DNA from: Bacteroides sp.
Lineage (GTDB): Bacteria; Bacteroidota; Bacteroidia; Bacteroidales; Bacteroidaceae
Reading direction: 5' to 3'
DNA length: 47,027 bases
NCBI GenBank assembly: GCA_017471925.1
Contig: JAFURM010000009.1
Span: 1 to 47,027, forward strand
Shown here: one piece after another, positions 17,037 through 26,135 of the stretch
How positions within the stretch are numbered: position 1 is the first letter of the stretch
Layout: each line of letters begins with the position of its first letter
The notes under the pieces: model-generated
What the model was told of the DNA's origin: nothing
The model's database searches: none
Seen by the model: only the letters and a program-made list of their open reading frames with translations
Made by a program: the position numbers and the translations under genes

Positions 17037-18329
17037 TTATTTCAGATTCATCAGCGTGTCGATTTCTTCGAACTCAGGTCCCATGTTCAACATGTAGTAC
17101 ACACGATGCAGACCCTGCATCCACAAGTCATCCTGATTAGGTTTCAACTGACGGGCCTTCTCGTAGCAGGGCTTTGCCTTCTCGTAGAAAGTTCTCAGTT
17201 TGGCCTGATCTTCCTTGTACTTGGGATCGTTGGTGTCGGCTGTAGATTTCTCAGAGAAGTCCTGAGCCTGCAGGCAATATACCAGACCCATGTTGGAGTA
17301 AGCTTCAGCATAGGTGGGGTCTACTTCCGTTGTCTTAGTGTAGTAAACAATGGCATTTTCCAAAGTTTCGGCAGCTTCCTGCTCCTTCTGTTCGCTCTTG
17401 AAGTTGTTGTACATGTTGTGATACAAGTAACCCTTTACGTAGAGATAGAACGTATTGTTGGGTTCTTTGGCCAACATTTCATCGGCAAAAGCCATAGCCT
17501 CATCATACTTGTTGTTGTTGCTATAGTAGTCAATCAGATGACCGAAGAAGAAAGGATGGTCGGGATATTTCTGGATACCTTCCTTCAGAGAAGCAATCCA
17601 CTTGTCTGTTTCGCCCTGAGCCTTCAGCGCCGTAGAGATGAATTCCATGGCATACTTGCCCACTTCCTTGTCATCCTGAGCATAGGGAGCATACTTCAGC
17701 ACGTTGGCATAGTCTTCATTCTTGGCAGCTGCCAAGCTGGCATAGTAAGCAATCTGAGGCAGCAGTGTGTCGGTCTTCAACAGGTTCTGTTCAGCCAGCA
17801 TGGGATGGGCAGCGGCATCAATGTAGGCTGCAAAGAAGGTCAACGCCTTGTTGTTGTTCTCCTTGGCGGCTTCACCTTCCTGGCCGGTAGCGATATTGAA
17901 GTATTGGATACCGCCATTGATCAGGTTGCCACGTTCTGCCACAATTGCAGCAGCATTGGCCTTGCGGTATTTGTTCTTGATTTTACCTTTCTCATTGGGA
18001 ATCTGAGCCAGTTCGTCACACTTGAAGTAGTAGTTACACATGCTCAGGGCACTGTTGTAAACCTGCAACGTATCGTAAGGCTTTCTGAGATAGGCATTTT
18101 CCATCTCTTTCTCACCTCTTCTCTTCTGTACAAAGCCGGCTACGTTCCATGTCTCGGCATTGTCCTTAGACTCGGGATTGGTCAATGCTGCATTAATCAA
18201 CTGTTCTGCTTTTGCAAAATCAGGATTCGTTCCACTGGCAATACTCTTGGCTTCCTTCACAGTCTTCATCTGAGCAAAGGCACCGCCGGCAACTGCCAAC
18301 AAAACCATAGAAAATAAAACTTTCTTCAT
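17037..18329 (-). CDS. Secreted tetratricopeptide-repeat protein
   Basis: 430 residues with a signal peptide (MKKVLFSMVLLAVAGGAFAQ) and several TPR-like helical pairs. Clear ones are near KYDEAMAFADEMLAKEPNN, and NAIVYYTKTTEVDPTYAEAY followed by NMGLVYCLQ; a last one is AKPCYEKARQLKPNQ. TPRs are protein-binding scaffolds, so the protein probably acts in a periplasmic or outer-membrane complex. Only 40 bp separate it from gyrA on the same strand and no promoter is apparent there, so it is probably co-transcribed with gyrA. Partner and role are unknown. Confidence 0.85.
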   Translation of the reverse strand: MKKVLFSMVLLAVAGGAFAQMKTVKEAKSIASGTNPDFAKAEQLINAALTNPESKDNAETWNVAGFVQKRRGEKEMENAYLRKPYDTLQVYNSALSMCNYYFKCDELAQIPNEKGKIKNKYRKANAAAIVAERGNLINGGIQYFNIATGQEGEAAKENNNKALTFFAAYIDAAAHPMLAEQNLLKTDTLLPQIAYYASLAAAKNEDYANVLKYAPYAQDDKEVGKYAMEFISTALKAQGETDKWIASLKEGIQKYPDHPFFFGHLIDYYSNNNKYDEAMAFADEMLAKEPNNTFYLYVKGYLYHNMYNNFKSEQKEQEAAETLENAIVYYTKTTEVDPTYAEAYSNMGLVYCLQAQDFSEKSTADTNDPKYKEDQAKLRTFYEKAKPCYEKARQLKPNQDDLWMQGLHRVYYMLNMGPEFEEIDTLMNLK

Positions 18330-18369
18330 GATTGGTAAGATTTTAAATTAGTATTATTATGTCTATTCA

Positions 18370-20877
18370 TTATTCCGCTCCGTTCTCATCAACCGTTGCC
18401 TCCAATTCCTCCTCGCTTTCAGAAGAGACCTTGCAGACAGAGCCAATTTCATCATTACGCTTTTCCAGATTTATCAGACGTACTCCCTGTGTAGCACGTC
18501 CCATGATGCGTACATCAGCGACTTTCAGGCGAATGGTAATACCGGACTTGTTGATAATCATCAGGTCGTTCTCATCGGTTACCGACTTGATGGCCACCAG
18601 TTTGCCGGTCTTGTCCGTGATATTCAGCGTCTTCACACCCTTGCCACCACGGTTGGTCTTGCGGTAGTCTTCAATGTCGGAACGCTTGCCGTATCCCTGT
18701 TCGGAAACGACCATTACGGTTTCCGCCTCCGGATTCTTGATGCATACCATACCGATGACTTCGTCCTGGTCGTCTTCGTCCAGCGTGATGGCCTTCACAC
18801 CGGTAGAGACACGTCCCATGACGCGCACCGCACTTTCATGGAAGCGGATGGCACGTCCGTTGCGGTTGGCAATGACTATTTCGTTGTCACCATCGGTCAT
18901 GCGTACCTCTATCACCTTGTCCTCTTCACGGATGATGATGGCGTTGACACCATTCTGTCTTGGGCGTGAATACTGTTCGAGCAGCGTTTTCTTGATGACG
19001 CCGTTCTTGGTACAGAACACGACGTAATGGCTGTTGATGTATGCTTCATCATTCAGACTCTTCACACGCAGATAGGCCGTCACGGCATCGTCTGCCTCAA
19101 TATTCAGAAGGTTCTGTATGGCTCTGCCCTTGGAATTCTTGGTGCCTTCGGGAATCTCATATACCTTCAGCCAATAGCAGCGTCCCTTCTGGGTGAAGAA
19201 CATCATGGTGTTGTGCATGGTGGCCGGATAGATGTGTTCCACGAAATCTTCATCGCGCGTATCACTGCCCTTAGAGCCTACTCCGCCACGATTCTGTGCA
19301 CGGAATTCACTCAACGGTGTACGTTTGATGTAGCCCATGTGTGAAATGGTGATAATCATTTCATCGTCGGCATAGAAGTCTTCGGGATTGAACTCCTCGG
19401 ATGAGTAAACAATCTCCGAACGACGCTCATCGCCATATTTCTCCTTGACCTCAATCAGTTCGTCCTTGATGACCTTGCGGCAAAGTTCATCATTCACCAG
19501 CACCTCTTCCAGGAAGGCTATCTGTTTCTGGATTTCCTCATATTCAGCATGCAGCTGATCCTGCATCAGTCCTGTCAGCTGACGAAGACGCATCTCTACA
19601 ATGGCACGTGCCTGCAACTCGGAGAACTGGAAACGTTCCATCAGGCCATTGATGGCGTCGACCGGAGTCTTGGCGGCACGGATGATGCGAATCACCTCAT
19701 CGATATTGTCTGAGGCGACAATCAAGCCTTCCAGGATGTGGGCACGCTCCTTGGCCTTGCGCAGGTCGTAGTGGGTGCGACGGATAACCACATCATGACG
19801 GTGTTCCACGAAGTAACGGATCAGTTCTTTCAGATTCAGCAGACGAGGACGAAGTTTGCCCTGTCCGTAAGGTACCAATGCCACGTTGTTCACACCGAAA
19901 GAGGTCTGCAACATGGTCATCTTATAGAGTTTGTTCAGCACCACGTTGGCGTTGGCATCACGCTTGATGTCTATGACGATACGCATACCCTCACGGTCGG
20001 ACTCGTCATTGACGTTGAAGATGCCTTCAATCTTCTTCTCCACAGCCAGGTCGTGTATGCTCTTGACCAATTCAGCCTTGTTCACGCCATAGGGTATCTC
20101 GTTCACCACAATCTTGTCGTGAGTGGAGCCGGACTCGATTTCAGCCCTTGCTCTCATGACAACACGTCCACGACCTGTCAGATAGGCTTCGCGCACACCG
20201 CTCATGCCATAGATGTAGCCGCCTGTGGGGAAATCGGGAGCCTTCACATAATTCATCAGCTCCTCAATCTCAATATCATTGTTGTCTATGTAGGCCACAC
20301 AGGCATCGATGACTTCCGAAAGGTTGTGGGTCGGCATGTTGGTTGCCATACCTACGGCAATACCCGATGCACCGTTCACCAGCAGGTTCGGGATACGGGT
20401 AGGCATCACGGTAGGTTCATCCAGCGTATTGTCGAAGTTTCTCTGCATGTCTACAGTCTCCTTGTCCAGGTCCTGCATCATGTCTTCTCCCACCTTCTGG
20501 AGGCGGCACTCCGTGTAACGCATGGCCGCTGCGCCGTCACCGTCCACAGAGCCATAGTTGCCCTGTCCGTCTACCAGCATATAGCGCATGGCCCAAGGTT
20601 GTGCCATACGTACCAAGGCACCATATACGGAAGAATCGCCATGAGGATGGTATTTACCCAATACTTCACCCACGGTTCTTGCTGATTTCTTATAGGGCTT
20701 GTCTGAAGTGTTGCCCAATCCCATCATACCATAAAGGATTCTACGATGAACGGGTTTGAACCCGTCTCTAACATCCGGAAGTGCACGTGATACGATTACC
20801 GACATGGAGTAGTCAATATAGGCTGACTTCATCTCCTCCTCGATGTTAATCTTTATAATTCTGTCTTGTTCAAGCAT
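18370..20877 (-). CDS. gyrA: DNA gyrase subunit A
   Basis: An 835-residue type IIA topoisomerase subunit that, with GyrB, introduces negative supercoils by double-strand passage. The catalytic tyrosine is Tyr121 in [10 protein letters not shown]. The quinolone region reads HGDSSVYG at residues 79-86: Ser82 (E. coli Ser83) is intact, but residue 86, the place of E. coli Asp87, is Gly. The C-terminal beta-pinwheel carries the GyrA-box-like NRGGKG and a second NRGGVG, and the tail is acidic, as in many GyrA proteins. The start at 20877 gives the usual [17 protein letters not shown] opening. The TPR gene follows after 40 bp. Confidence 0.97.
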   Translation of the reverse strand: MLEQDRIIKINIEEEMKSAYIDYSMSVIVSRALPDVRDGFKPVHRRILYGMMGLGNTSDKPYKKSARTVGEVLGKYHPHGDSSVYGALVRMAQPWAMRYMLVDGQGNYGSVDGDGAAAMRYTECRLQKVGEDMMQDLDKETVDMQRNFDNTLDEPTVMPTRIPNLLVNGASGIAVGMATNMPTHNLSEVIDACVAYIDNNDIEIEELMNYVKAPDFPTGGYIYGMSGVREAYLTGRGRVVMRARAEIESGSTHDKIVVNEIPYGVNKAELVKSIHDLAVEKKIEGIFNVNDESDREGMRIVIDIKRDANANVVLNKLYKMTMLQTSFGVNNVALVPYGQGKLRPRLLNLKELIRYFVEHRHDVVIRRTHYDLRKAKERAHILEGLIVASDNIDEVIRIIRAAKTPVDAINGLMERFQFSELQARAIVEMRLRQLTGLMQDQLHAEYEEIQKQIAFLEEVLVNDELCRKVIKDELIEVKEKYGDERRSEIVYSSEEFNPEDFYADDEMIITISHMGYIKRTPLSEFRAQNRGGVGSKGSDTRDEDFVEHIYPATMHNTMMFFTQKGRCYWLKVYEIPEGTKNSKGRAIQNLLNIEADDAVTAYLRVKSLNDEAYINSHYVVFCTKNGVIKKTLLEQYSRPRQNGVNAIIIREEDKVIEVRMTDGDNEIVIANRNGRAIRFHESAVRVMGRVSTGVKAITLDEDDQDEVIGMVCIKNPEAETVMVVSEQGYGKRSDIEDYRKTNRGGKGVKTLNITDKTGKLVAIKSVTDENDLMIINKSGITIRLKVADVRIMGRATQGVRLINLEKRNDEIGSVCKVSSESEEELEATVDENGAE

Positions 20878-21063
20878 TTAAAAAGATTATTAATTATACA
20901 TTTCTTGGTTTATGGAAAAACCACGCTAAATTACTGCTTTTTTATAACATACAAAAGTTTTCTTTCATAAACTTTCTTATTAAGGACGCTTTTCCGGATG
21001 TTCCAACCAACGGCCTGCCCGGCCCCACAGGGATTCATACTATTAGAAAAGGTATAAGAGAGC

Positions 21064-21118
21064 AGGAAAGAAGAAGGAAAGAAGAAGGGAAGAAGCAGGG
21101 AAGAAGAAGAAAAGAATG
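21064..21118 (+). repeat. Five-copy 11-bp purine tandem repeat upstream of clpC
   Basis: Consecutive units AGGAAAGAAGA, AGGAAAGAAGA, AGGGAAGAAGC, AGGGAAGAAGA and AGAAAAGAATG lie in phase. The surrounding stretch 21058-21141 is almost all purine on this strand. The period is close to one DNA helical turn, and the tract ends about 40 bp before the candidate -24 element of clpC. Confidence 0.8.
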
Positions 21119-21156
21119 GAAGTATGAAAGGGAATGAAAGGTTGCTTGGGAAAACG

Positions 21157-21171
21157 TGGCACAAAATTTGT
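21157..21171 (+). promoter_or_regulatory. Candidate clpC promoter, sigma-54-like
   Basis: TGGCAC (21157-21162) and TTGT (21168-21171) fit the sigma-54 -24/-12 spacing (GG, ten bases, G at -12), but the -12 dinucleotide is GT instead of GC. The same stretch can be read as a housekeeping promoter, TTGC at 21142 and AAAATTTG at 21163-21170, with one mismatch. Either would start transcription about 80-90 nt before clpC. Which factor is used cannot be decided here. Confidence 0.4.
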
Positions 21172-21262
21172 AGAGACTCTATTGCCGGTCAAGGCGCACG
21201 GCCTGCAAGGGCGACACACTCCTGCCCGGCACCTATAACCGTATATAATGAAGTGAGATAAA

Positions 21263-23779
21263 ATGGACAATCAATTTTCACAAAGAGTTTCTGATATCAT
21301 TGCTTATGGTCGGGAAGAAGCCTATCGACTGAACAACAAGATGATAGACCCCGAACATCTGCTGCTGGCCATGATGCGCGACAGCAAAGGAAAGGCTGTC
21401 GGATTACTGCACATGCTGAATGTGGATTTCTCCAAGCTGAAGAGGGAGGTGGAATCATTCCTGACGAGTTCCGCAGAGAGCAAGCTATCACCGGACACTG
21501 AGATTTTCCTCTCTGCCAAGACGGCCAGGGTATTGAAAATATGTATTCTGGAAGCCCGCGTCCTGAAAGCAGAGACAGCCGATACCGAACATCTGTTGCT
21601 GGCCCTGCTGAAGGTGAACGACAACATGGCCGCCACTCTGCTGCAAGAGCAACGGGTGGACTATGACGCCGTATTGGGAATGCTCTCCAAGAAGACGGCC
21701 AACCCCAACATCAACATGGGATTCACGCAGGACGATGAGGAAGAAGAGGAGAACATGTCTCAAGAATCATCGGAGAAATCCACCCCTTCCACAGCCAAGA
21801 GTTCGGTTAAAAAGCCCAACAATGACACGCCCGTATTGGACAACTTCGGAATAGACATGACCGCCATTGCCATGGAGGGAAAGATGGACCCCGTTGTAGG
21901 ACGTGAAAAAGAGATAGAGCGTGTAGCTCAGATTCTGAGCAGAAGAAAGAAGAACAACCCCATTCTGATTGGTGAGCCAGGTGTAGGCAAATCAGCTATC
22001 GTAGAGGGACTTTCACTACGCATTGCACAGAAGCGGGTCTCCAGGGCCTTGTTCAACAAGCGGGTCATCATGCTGGACATGGGAGGCGTAGTGGCCGGCA
22101 CCAAATACCGGGGACAGTTCGAAGAGCGGATGCGCTCCATCATTACCGAGGTGAAGCGCAACCCCGACATCATCCTTTTCATTGACGAAATACATACTAT
22201 CATAGGTGCCGGTTCGGCTGCCGGAACCATGGATGCGGCCAACATGCTGAAGCCGGCTCTGGCACGCGGAGAGATTCAATGCGTCGGTGCAACCACCCTG
22301 GACGAATACAGGAAAAGCATTGAGAAGGACGGTGCCCTGGAACGTCGTTTCCAGAAGATTATCGTGGAACCGACCACGCCCGAAGAGACCCTGCAAATCC
22401 TGGAGAACATCAAGGATAAATATGAAGAGCATCACAACGTGGTCTACACGGAGGAGGCTCTGAAGGCATGTGTCAAATTGACAGAGTTATACATCACCGA
22501 CCGCAAGTTCCCGGACAAAGCCATTGATGCCCTGGACGAATCAGGCTCACGGACACACCTGAGCAACATATCGGCTCCCAAAGAGATCGAGAAACAGGAG
22601 AGACTGATAGAAGAGACGCAGCGGCAGAAGACGGCAGCCATACAGTCGCAGAACTTTGAACTGGCCGCCAGCTACCGCGACCGCGAAAACATGCTCACCA
22701 CCCAACTGGAAGAGATGAGACGCCAGTGGGAGAACGAGCAGAAAGAGCAACGCCAGGTGGTAGATGCCGAGGACATCGCCCACGTGGTCTCCGTGATGTC
22801 CGGCATTCCCCTGCAACGCATTGCCCAAAGCGAGAATGCACGACTGGCCGGCATGAAAGACGAACTGAAAAAGCGTGTCATCGCCCAGGATGCCGCCGTA
22901 GAGAAGCTTTCCAAAGCCATCCTGCGCAGTCGCGTGGGACTGAAAGACCCCAACAGGCCCATCGGGACGTTCATGTTCCTCGGACCGACCGGAGTGGGCA
23001 AGACCCACCTGGCCAAGCAGTTGGCTACGCTTATGTTCGGATCGGCCGATGCCCTTATACGCATAGACATGAGCGAGTATATGGAGAAGCACACCGTGTC
23101 TCGCATGGTAGGTGCCGCGCCCGGTTACGTAGGATATGAAGAGGGGGGACAGCTGACGGAAAAGGTAAGACGCAAGCCCTACTCCATCGTACTGTTAGAC
23201 GAGATAGAGAAGGCCCATCCCGAGGTGTTCAACATCCTGCTGCAAGTGCTTGACGAGGGACGCCTGACCGACAACGTAGGCCGGGTGGTGGACTTCAAGA
23301 ACACCATTATCATCATGACCTCCAACATCGGAACACGCCAACTCAAGGAGTTCGGCCGCGGAGTAGGCTTTGCCGCACAGACCCGCACGGACGACAAGGA
23401 GTATTCAAGAGGAGTGATACAGAAGGCACTGAACAAGAGTTTCTCGCCCGAATTTCTGAACCGTCTGGACGACATCATCACCTTCGACCAGCTTCCGTTG
23501 CCGGCCATCAAGCAAATCGTCGACATTGAGTTGAAGGCTCTATTGAGCCGCGTCGAAGCCCTGGGCTATCAGATGACGGTGGAGGATGACGCCAAGGAGT
23601 TCATCGCGTCCAAGGGTTATGACACACAATTCGGTGCCCGACCGCTGAAGCGTGCCATCCAGACCTACCTGGAAGACGAACTTTCCGAGCTGATTATCTC
23701 GGGAACCATCCAGGCCGGCGACACCATCTGTGTCTCCAAAGAGAGCGGACAGGAGAAGCTCAGCCTGCAAAAGGCATAG
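21263..23779 (+). CDS. clpC: ATP-dependent Clp protease ATP-binding subunit ClpC
   Basis: An 838-residue Hsp100 unfoldase that recognises misfolded or tagged proteins and feeds them to ClpP. The double Clp_N repeat covers residues 1-145, followed by a Glu- and Ser-rich linker. The first AAA+ module has Walker A GEPGVGKS at 237-244. A middle domain with a UVR-like segment ([14 protein letters not shown]) marks the ClpC type rather than ClpB. The second module has GPTGVGKT at 574-581 and the VGF loop (701-703) for docking ClpP. The ATG at 21263 follows GATAAA with no strong Shine-Dalgarno, as usual in this phylum. htpG follows 119 bp later with its own promoter. Confidence 0.96.
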   Translation: MDNQFSQRVSDIIAYGREEAYRLNNKMIDPEHLLLAMMRDSKGKAVGLLHMLNVDFSKLKREVESFLTSSAESKLSPDTEIFLSAKTARVLKICILEARVLKAETADTEHLLLALLKVNDNMAATLLQEQRVDYDAVLGMLSKKTANPNINMGFTQDDEEEEENMSQESSEKSTPSTAKSSVKKPNNDTPVLDNFGIDMTAIAMEGKMDPVVGREKEIERVAQILSRRKKNNPILIGEPGVGKSAIVEGLSLRIAQKRVSRALFNKRVIMLDMGGVVAGTKYRGQFEERMRSIITEVKRNPDIILFIDEIHTIIGAGSAAGTMDAANMLKPALARGEIQCVGATTLDEYRKSIEKDGALERRFQKIIVEPTTPEETLQILENIKDKYEEHHNVVYTEEALKACVKLTELYITDRKFPDKAIDALDESGSRTHLSNISAPKEIEKQERLIEETQRQKTAAIQSQNFELAASYRDRENMLTTQLEEMRRQWENEQKEQRQVVDAEDIAHVVSVMSGIPLQRIAQSENARLAGMKDELKKRVIAQDAAVEKLSKAILRSRVGLKDPNRPIGTFMFLGPTGVGKTHLAKQLATLMFGSADALIRIDMSEYMEKHTVSRMVGAAPGYVGYEEGGQLTEKVRRKPYSIVLLDEIEKAHPEVFNILLQVLDEGRLTDNVGRVVDFKNTIIIMTSNIGTRQLKEFGRGVGFAAQTRTDDKEYSRGVIQKALNKSFSPEFLNRLDDIITFDQLPLPAIKQIVDIELKALLSRVEALGYQMTVEDDAKEFIASKGYDTQFGARPLKRAIQTYLEDELSELIISGTIQAGDTICVSKESGQEKLSLQKA

Positions 23780-23811
23780 CATACGGCCAAACAGATGCAC
23801 GCGCTTAAGCG

Positions 23812-23824
23812 TGACAAAATGTCA
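23812..23824. promoter_or_regulatory. Palindrome TGACA-N3-TGTCA upstream of htpG
   Basis: A perfect 5-bp inverted repeat with a 3-base AAA centre, ending 12 bp before the -24 element of the htpG promoter. A dyad of this size is the usual footprint of a dimeric regulator. It is too small to terminate clpC. Confidence 0.55.
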
Positions 23825-23836
23825 GTTCATCGCAAC

Positions 23837-23852
23837 TGGCATTTTTTTTGCA
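23837..23852 (+). promoter_or_regulatory. Sigma-54-type promoter of htpG
   Basis: TGGCA (23837-23841) and TTGCA (23848-23852) place GG and GC exactly ten bases apart, a full match to the -24/-12 core of RpoN promoters. A T-tract fills the spacer. The predicted start near 23862 leaves a leader of about 37 nt. No TAnnTTTG element is visible between clpC and htpG, which supports this reading. A sigma-54 activator gene is present in the same window at 34586-35800. Confidence 0.65.
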
Positions 23853-23898
23853 CACGTGTCTGCAGAATCAAAAACAAACTAAAAACAGTATATAAGTT

Positions 23899-25953
23899 AT
23901 GCAAAAAGGAAACATTGGGGTTACTACCGAGAACATATTCCCCGTCATCAAGAAGTTCCTCTACAGCGACCATGAGATTTTTCTCCGCGAACTGGTGTCC
24001 AACGCTGTCGATGCCACACAGAAGCTGAAGACCCTCTCCTCCATAGGAGAATATAACGGCGAACTGGGCGACCTGACTGTACACGTTGCCGTAGACAAAG
24101 AGAAAGAGACCATCACCGTCTCCGACCACGGTATCGGCCTGACGACCGAAGAGATAGACAAGTACATCAACCAGATTGCCTTCTCCGGCGCCAACGACTT
24201 CCTGGAGAAATACAAGAACGACGCCAACGCCATCATCGGCCATTTCGGTCTGGGCTTCTACTCGGCCTTCATGGTAGCCAAGAAGGTGGAAATCGTGACC
24301 AAGTCCTATCAGGAAGGAAGCCACGCCGTGAAATGGAGCTGCGACGGAAGTCCGGAGTTCACCATCGAAGAGTGCGACAAGGCCGAACGAGGCACCGACA
24401 TCATCCTGCACATCGACGATGACTGCAAGGAGTTCCTGGAAGAGAACCGCCTTTCCGGCCTGCTGAAGAAGTACTGCAGTTTCCTGCCCGTGTCCATCGC
24501 CTTCGGCAAGAAGAAGGAGTGGAAGGACGGCAAGCAAGTGGAGACGGCAGAGGACAACATCATCAACGACTCCAACCCCTTGTGGACACGCAAGCCCGGC
24601 GACCTGAAAGACGAAGACTACAAGAACTTCTATCGCGAGCTCTACCCCATGAGCGACGAGCCGCTCTTCTGGATTCACCTCAATGTGGACTATCCCTTCC
24701 ACCTCACCGGTGTGCTCTACTTCCCGAAGGTGAAGAGCAACATCGAGCTGAACAAGAACAAGATACAGCTCTATTGCAACCAGGTCTACGTGACCGACTC
24801 GGTGGAAGGCATCGTGCCCGACTTCCTGACCCTGCTGCACGGTGTACTTGATTCGCCCGACATTCCGCTGAACGTTTCGCGTTCCTATCTGCAGAGCGAC
24901 AGCAATGTCAAGAAGATTTCCACCTACATCACCAAGAAGGTATCCGACCGTCTGCAGTCCATCTTCAAGAACGACCGCAAGCAGTTCGAGGAGAAATGGA
25001 ACGACCTGAAGATTTTCATCAACTACGGTATGCTGACTCAGGAAGACTTCTATGAGCGGGCACGCAACTTCGCCCTCTTCACCGACACCGACGGCAAGCA
25101 CTACACCTATGAAGAGTATAACACGCTCATCAAGGAGAACCAGACGGACAAGGACGGCAACCTCGTCTACCTCTATGCCGCCAACAAGGACGAGCAATAT
25201 GCCTACATCGAAACCGCCAAGAACAAGGGTTACAGCGTGTTGCTCATGGACGGGCCTCTGGACATCGCCATCGTAGGCATGCTGGAGCAGAAGTTCGAGA
25301 AAAGCCACTTCACCCGTGTGGACGGTGACGTGATAGACAACCTCATCGTCAAGGAAGAGAAGAAGGCCGACACACTGAAGGCCGGACAGTCCGAAGCCCT
25401 CACCGCCATCTTCAAGAGCCAGATTCCGCAGATGGAGAAAGCCGAGTTCCACATCCAGCCGATGGCTATGGGCGAGAACAGCCAGCCCATCACCATCACG
25501 CAGAGCGAATACATGCGACGCATGAAGGAGATGGCCAACATACAGGCCGGCATGAGCTTCTACGGCGAGATGCCCGACATGTTCAACCTGGTGGTGAACA
25601 CCGACCATCCGCTCGTCAAGGGTATCCTGACCGATGAAGAGAGCAGTTGTGCCGCCAAGCTCACTCCGCTGCAAGCCGCTCTGGAAGAGAACGAGAAGCA
25701 GATAGATGTCCTCAAGAAGGCACAGGAAGGCAAGAAGGACGAGGAGATTTCCACGGACGAGAAAGACGAGAAAGAGGCACTCCACAAGAAGCAGGACGAG
25801 CTGAAGACACAGAAGGAAGCCGTCTATGCAGCCTATGCAGCCGACAACAAGATTGTGCGCCAGCTCGTAGACCTGGCCCTGCTGCAGAACGGCATGCTGA
25901 AGGGAGAGGCGCTGAACAAGTTCGTCACCAGAAGCATCGAACTGATCAAATAA
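23899..25953 (+). CDS. htpG: Molecular chaperone HtpG (Hsp90)
   Basis: A 684-residue cytoplasmic Hsp90 that uses ATP to remodel client proteins. The GHKL ATPase domain occupies about residues 1-215, with the conserved ELVSNAVDA, DHGIGL and GHFGLGFYSAFMV motifs for nucleotide binding. The middle domain has the RSYLQSDSNVKKI stretch with the catalytic-loop arginine, and the C-terminal dimerisation region is lengthened by a charged, Lys/Glu-rich insert around 595-635, giving a protein longer than E. coli HtpG (624). There is no MEEVD tail, as expected in bacteria. It is monocistronic with a strong terminator. A 727-codon frame on the opposite strand is a codon-bias shadow. Confidence 0.97.
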   Translation: MQKGNIGVTTENIFPVIKKFLYSDHEIFLRELVSNAVDATQKLKTLSSIGEYNGELGDLTVHVAVDKEKETITVSDHGIGLTTEEIDKYINQIAFSGANDFLEKYKNDANAIIGHFGLGFYSAFMVAKKVEIVTKSYQEGSHAVKWSCDGSPEFTIEECDKAERGTDIILHIDDDCKEFLEENRLSGLLKKYCSFLPVSIAFGKKKEWKDGKQVETAEDNIINDSNPLWTRKPGDLKDEDYKNFYRELYPMSDEPLFWIHLNVDYPFHLTGVLYFPKVKSNIELNKNKIQLYCNQVYVTDSVEGIVPDFLTLLHGVLDSPDIPLNVSRSYLQSDSNVKKISTYITKKVSDRLQSIFKNDRKQFEEKWNDLKIFINYGMLTQEDFYERARNFALFTDTDGKHYTYEEYNTLIKENQTDKDGNLVYLYAANKDEQYAYIETAKNKGYSVLLMDGPLDIAIVGMLEQKFEKSHFTRVDGDVIDNLIVKEEKKADTLKAGQSEALTAIFKSQIPQMEKAEFHIQPMAMGENSQPITITQSEYMRRMKEMANIQAGMSFYGEMPDMFNLVVNTDHPLVKGILTDEESSCAAKLTPLQAALEENEKQIDVLKKAQEGKKDEEISTDEKDEKEALHKKQDELKTQKEAVYAAYAADNKIVRQLVDLALLQNGMLKGEALNKFVTRSIELIK

Positions 25954-25994
25954 CATCAGACATAGGGAGGCATTCTCCCGCCTACAGATGACAA

Positions 25995-26031
25995 GGCATT
26001 GCAGCCCCAATAGGTTGCAATGCCTTTTTTT
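25995..26031 (+). terminator. htpG terminator
   Basis: GGCATTGCA (25995-26003) pairs perfectly with TGCAATGCC (26016-26024), followed by a run of T residues; 40 bp after the htpG stop. Confidence 0.85.
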
Positions 26032-26096
26032 CGTCCTTTTTTCCTATAAATAAGAGTTTTCAGCCTTGGGCATACCGTTATTTGCAAACAAATCTT

Positions 26097-26104
26097 TATA
26101 TTTG
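26097..26104 (+). promoter_or_regulatory. Promoter -7 element of the patatin gene
   Basis: TATATTTG, an exact TAnnTTTG match 32 bp before the ATG at 26136; the -33 element is unclear. It argues against a start at 26082. Confidence 0.5.
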
Positions 26105-26135
26105 GACGTTTTTCCATACTAAAAACGACAAAGAC

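Larger units (their letters stand above)
20878..21262. other. Divergent gyrA/clpC control region
   Basis: A 385-bp gap without a gene. It contains an imperfect -7 for gyrA on the minus strand (TAATTTAG, one mismatch), two related GC-rich segments (about 21010-21030 and 21199-21234) sharing CGGCCTGC and CTGCCCGGC, an 11-bp-period purine repeat (21064-21118), and a sigma-54-like site before clpC. Frames across the purine tract encode only low-complexity Ser/Phe/Leu and are not genes. Confidence 0.6.

Noticed and set aside
20931-21270. Minus-strand frames across the purine repeat
   Set aside because: They encode only low-complexity Ser/Phe/Leu produced by the repeat.
23827-26010. Antisense 727-codon frame opposite htpG
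   Set aside because: It exactly shadows htpG and encodes only Leu/Val/Gly-rich sequence without family motifs; it follows from codon bias on the other strand.
26060-26090. Possible sigma-54 site before the patatin gene (GGGCAT ... TTTGC)
   Set aside because: GG and GC are 13 bases apart instead of 10, and a standard -7 element lies nearby.
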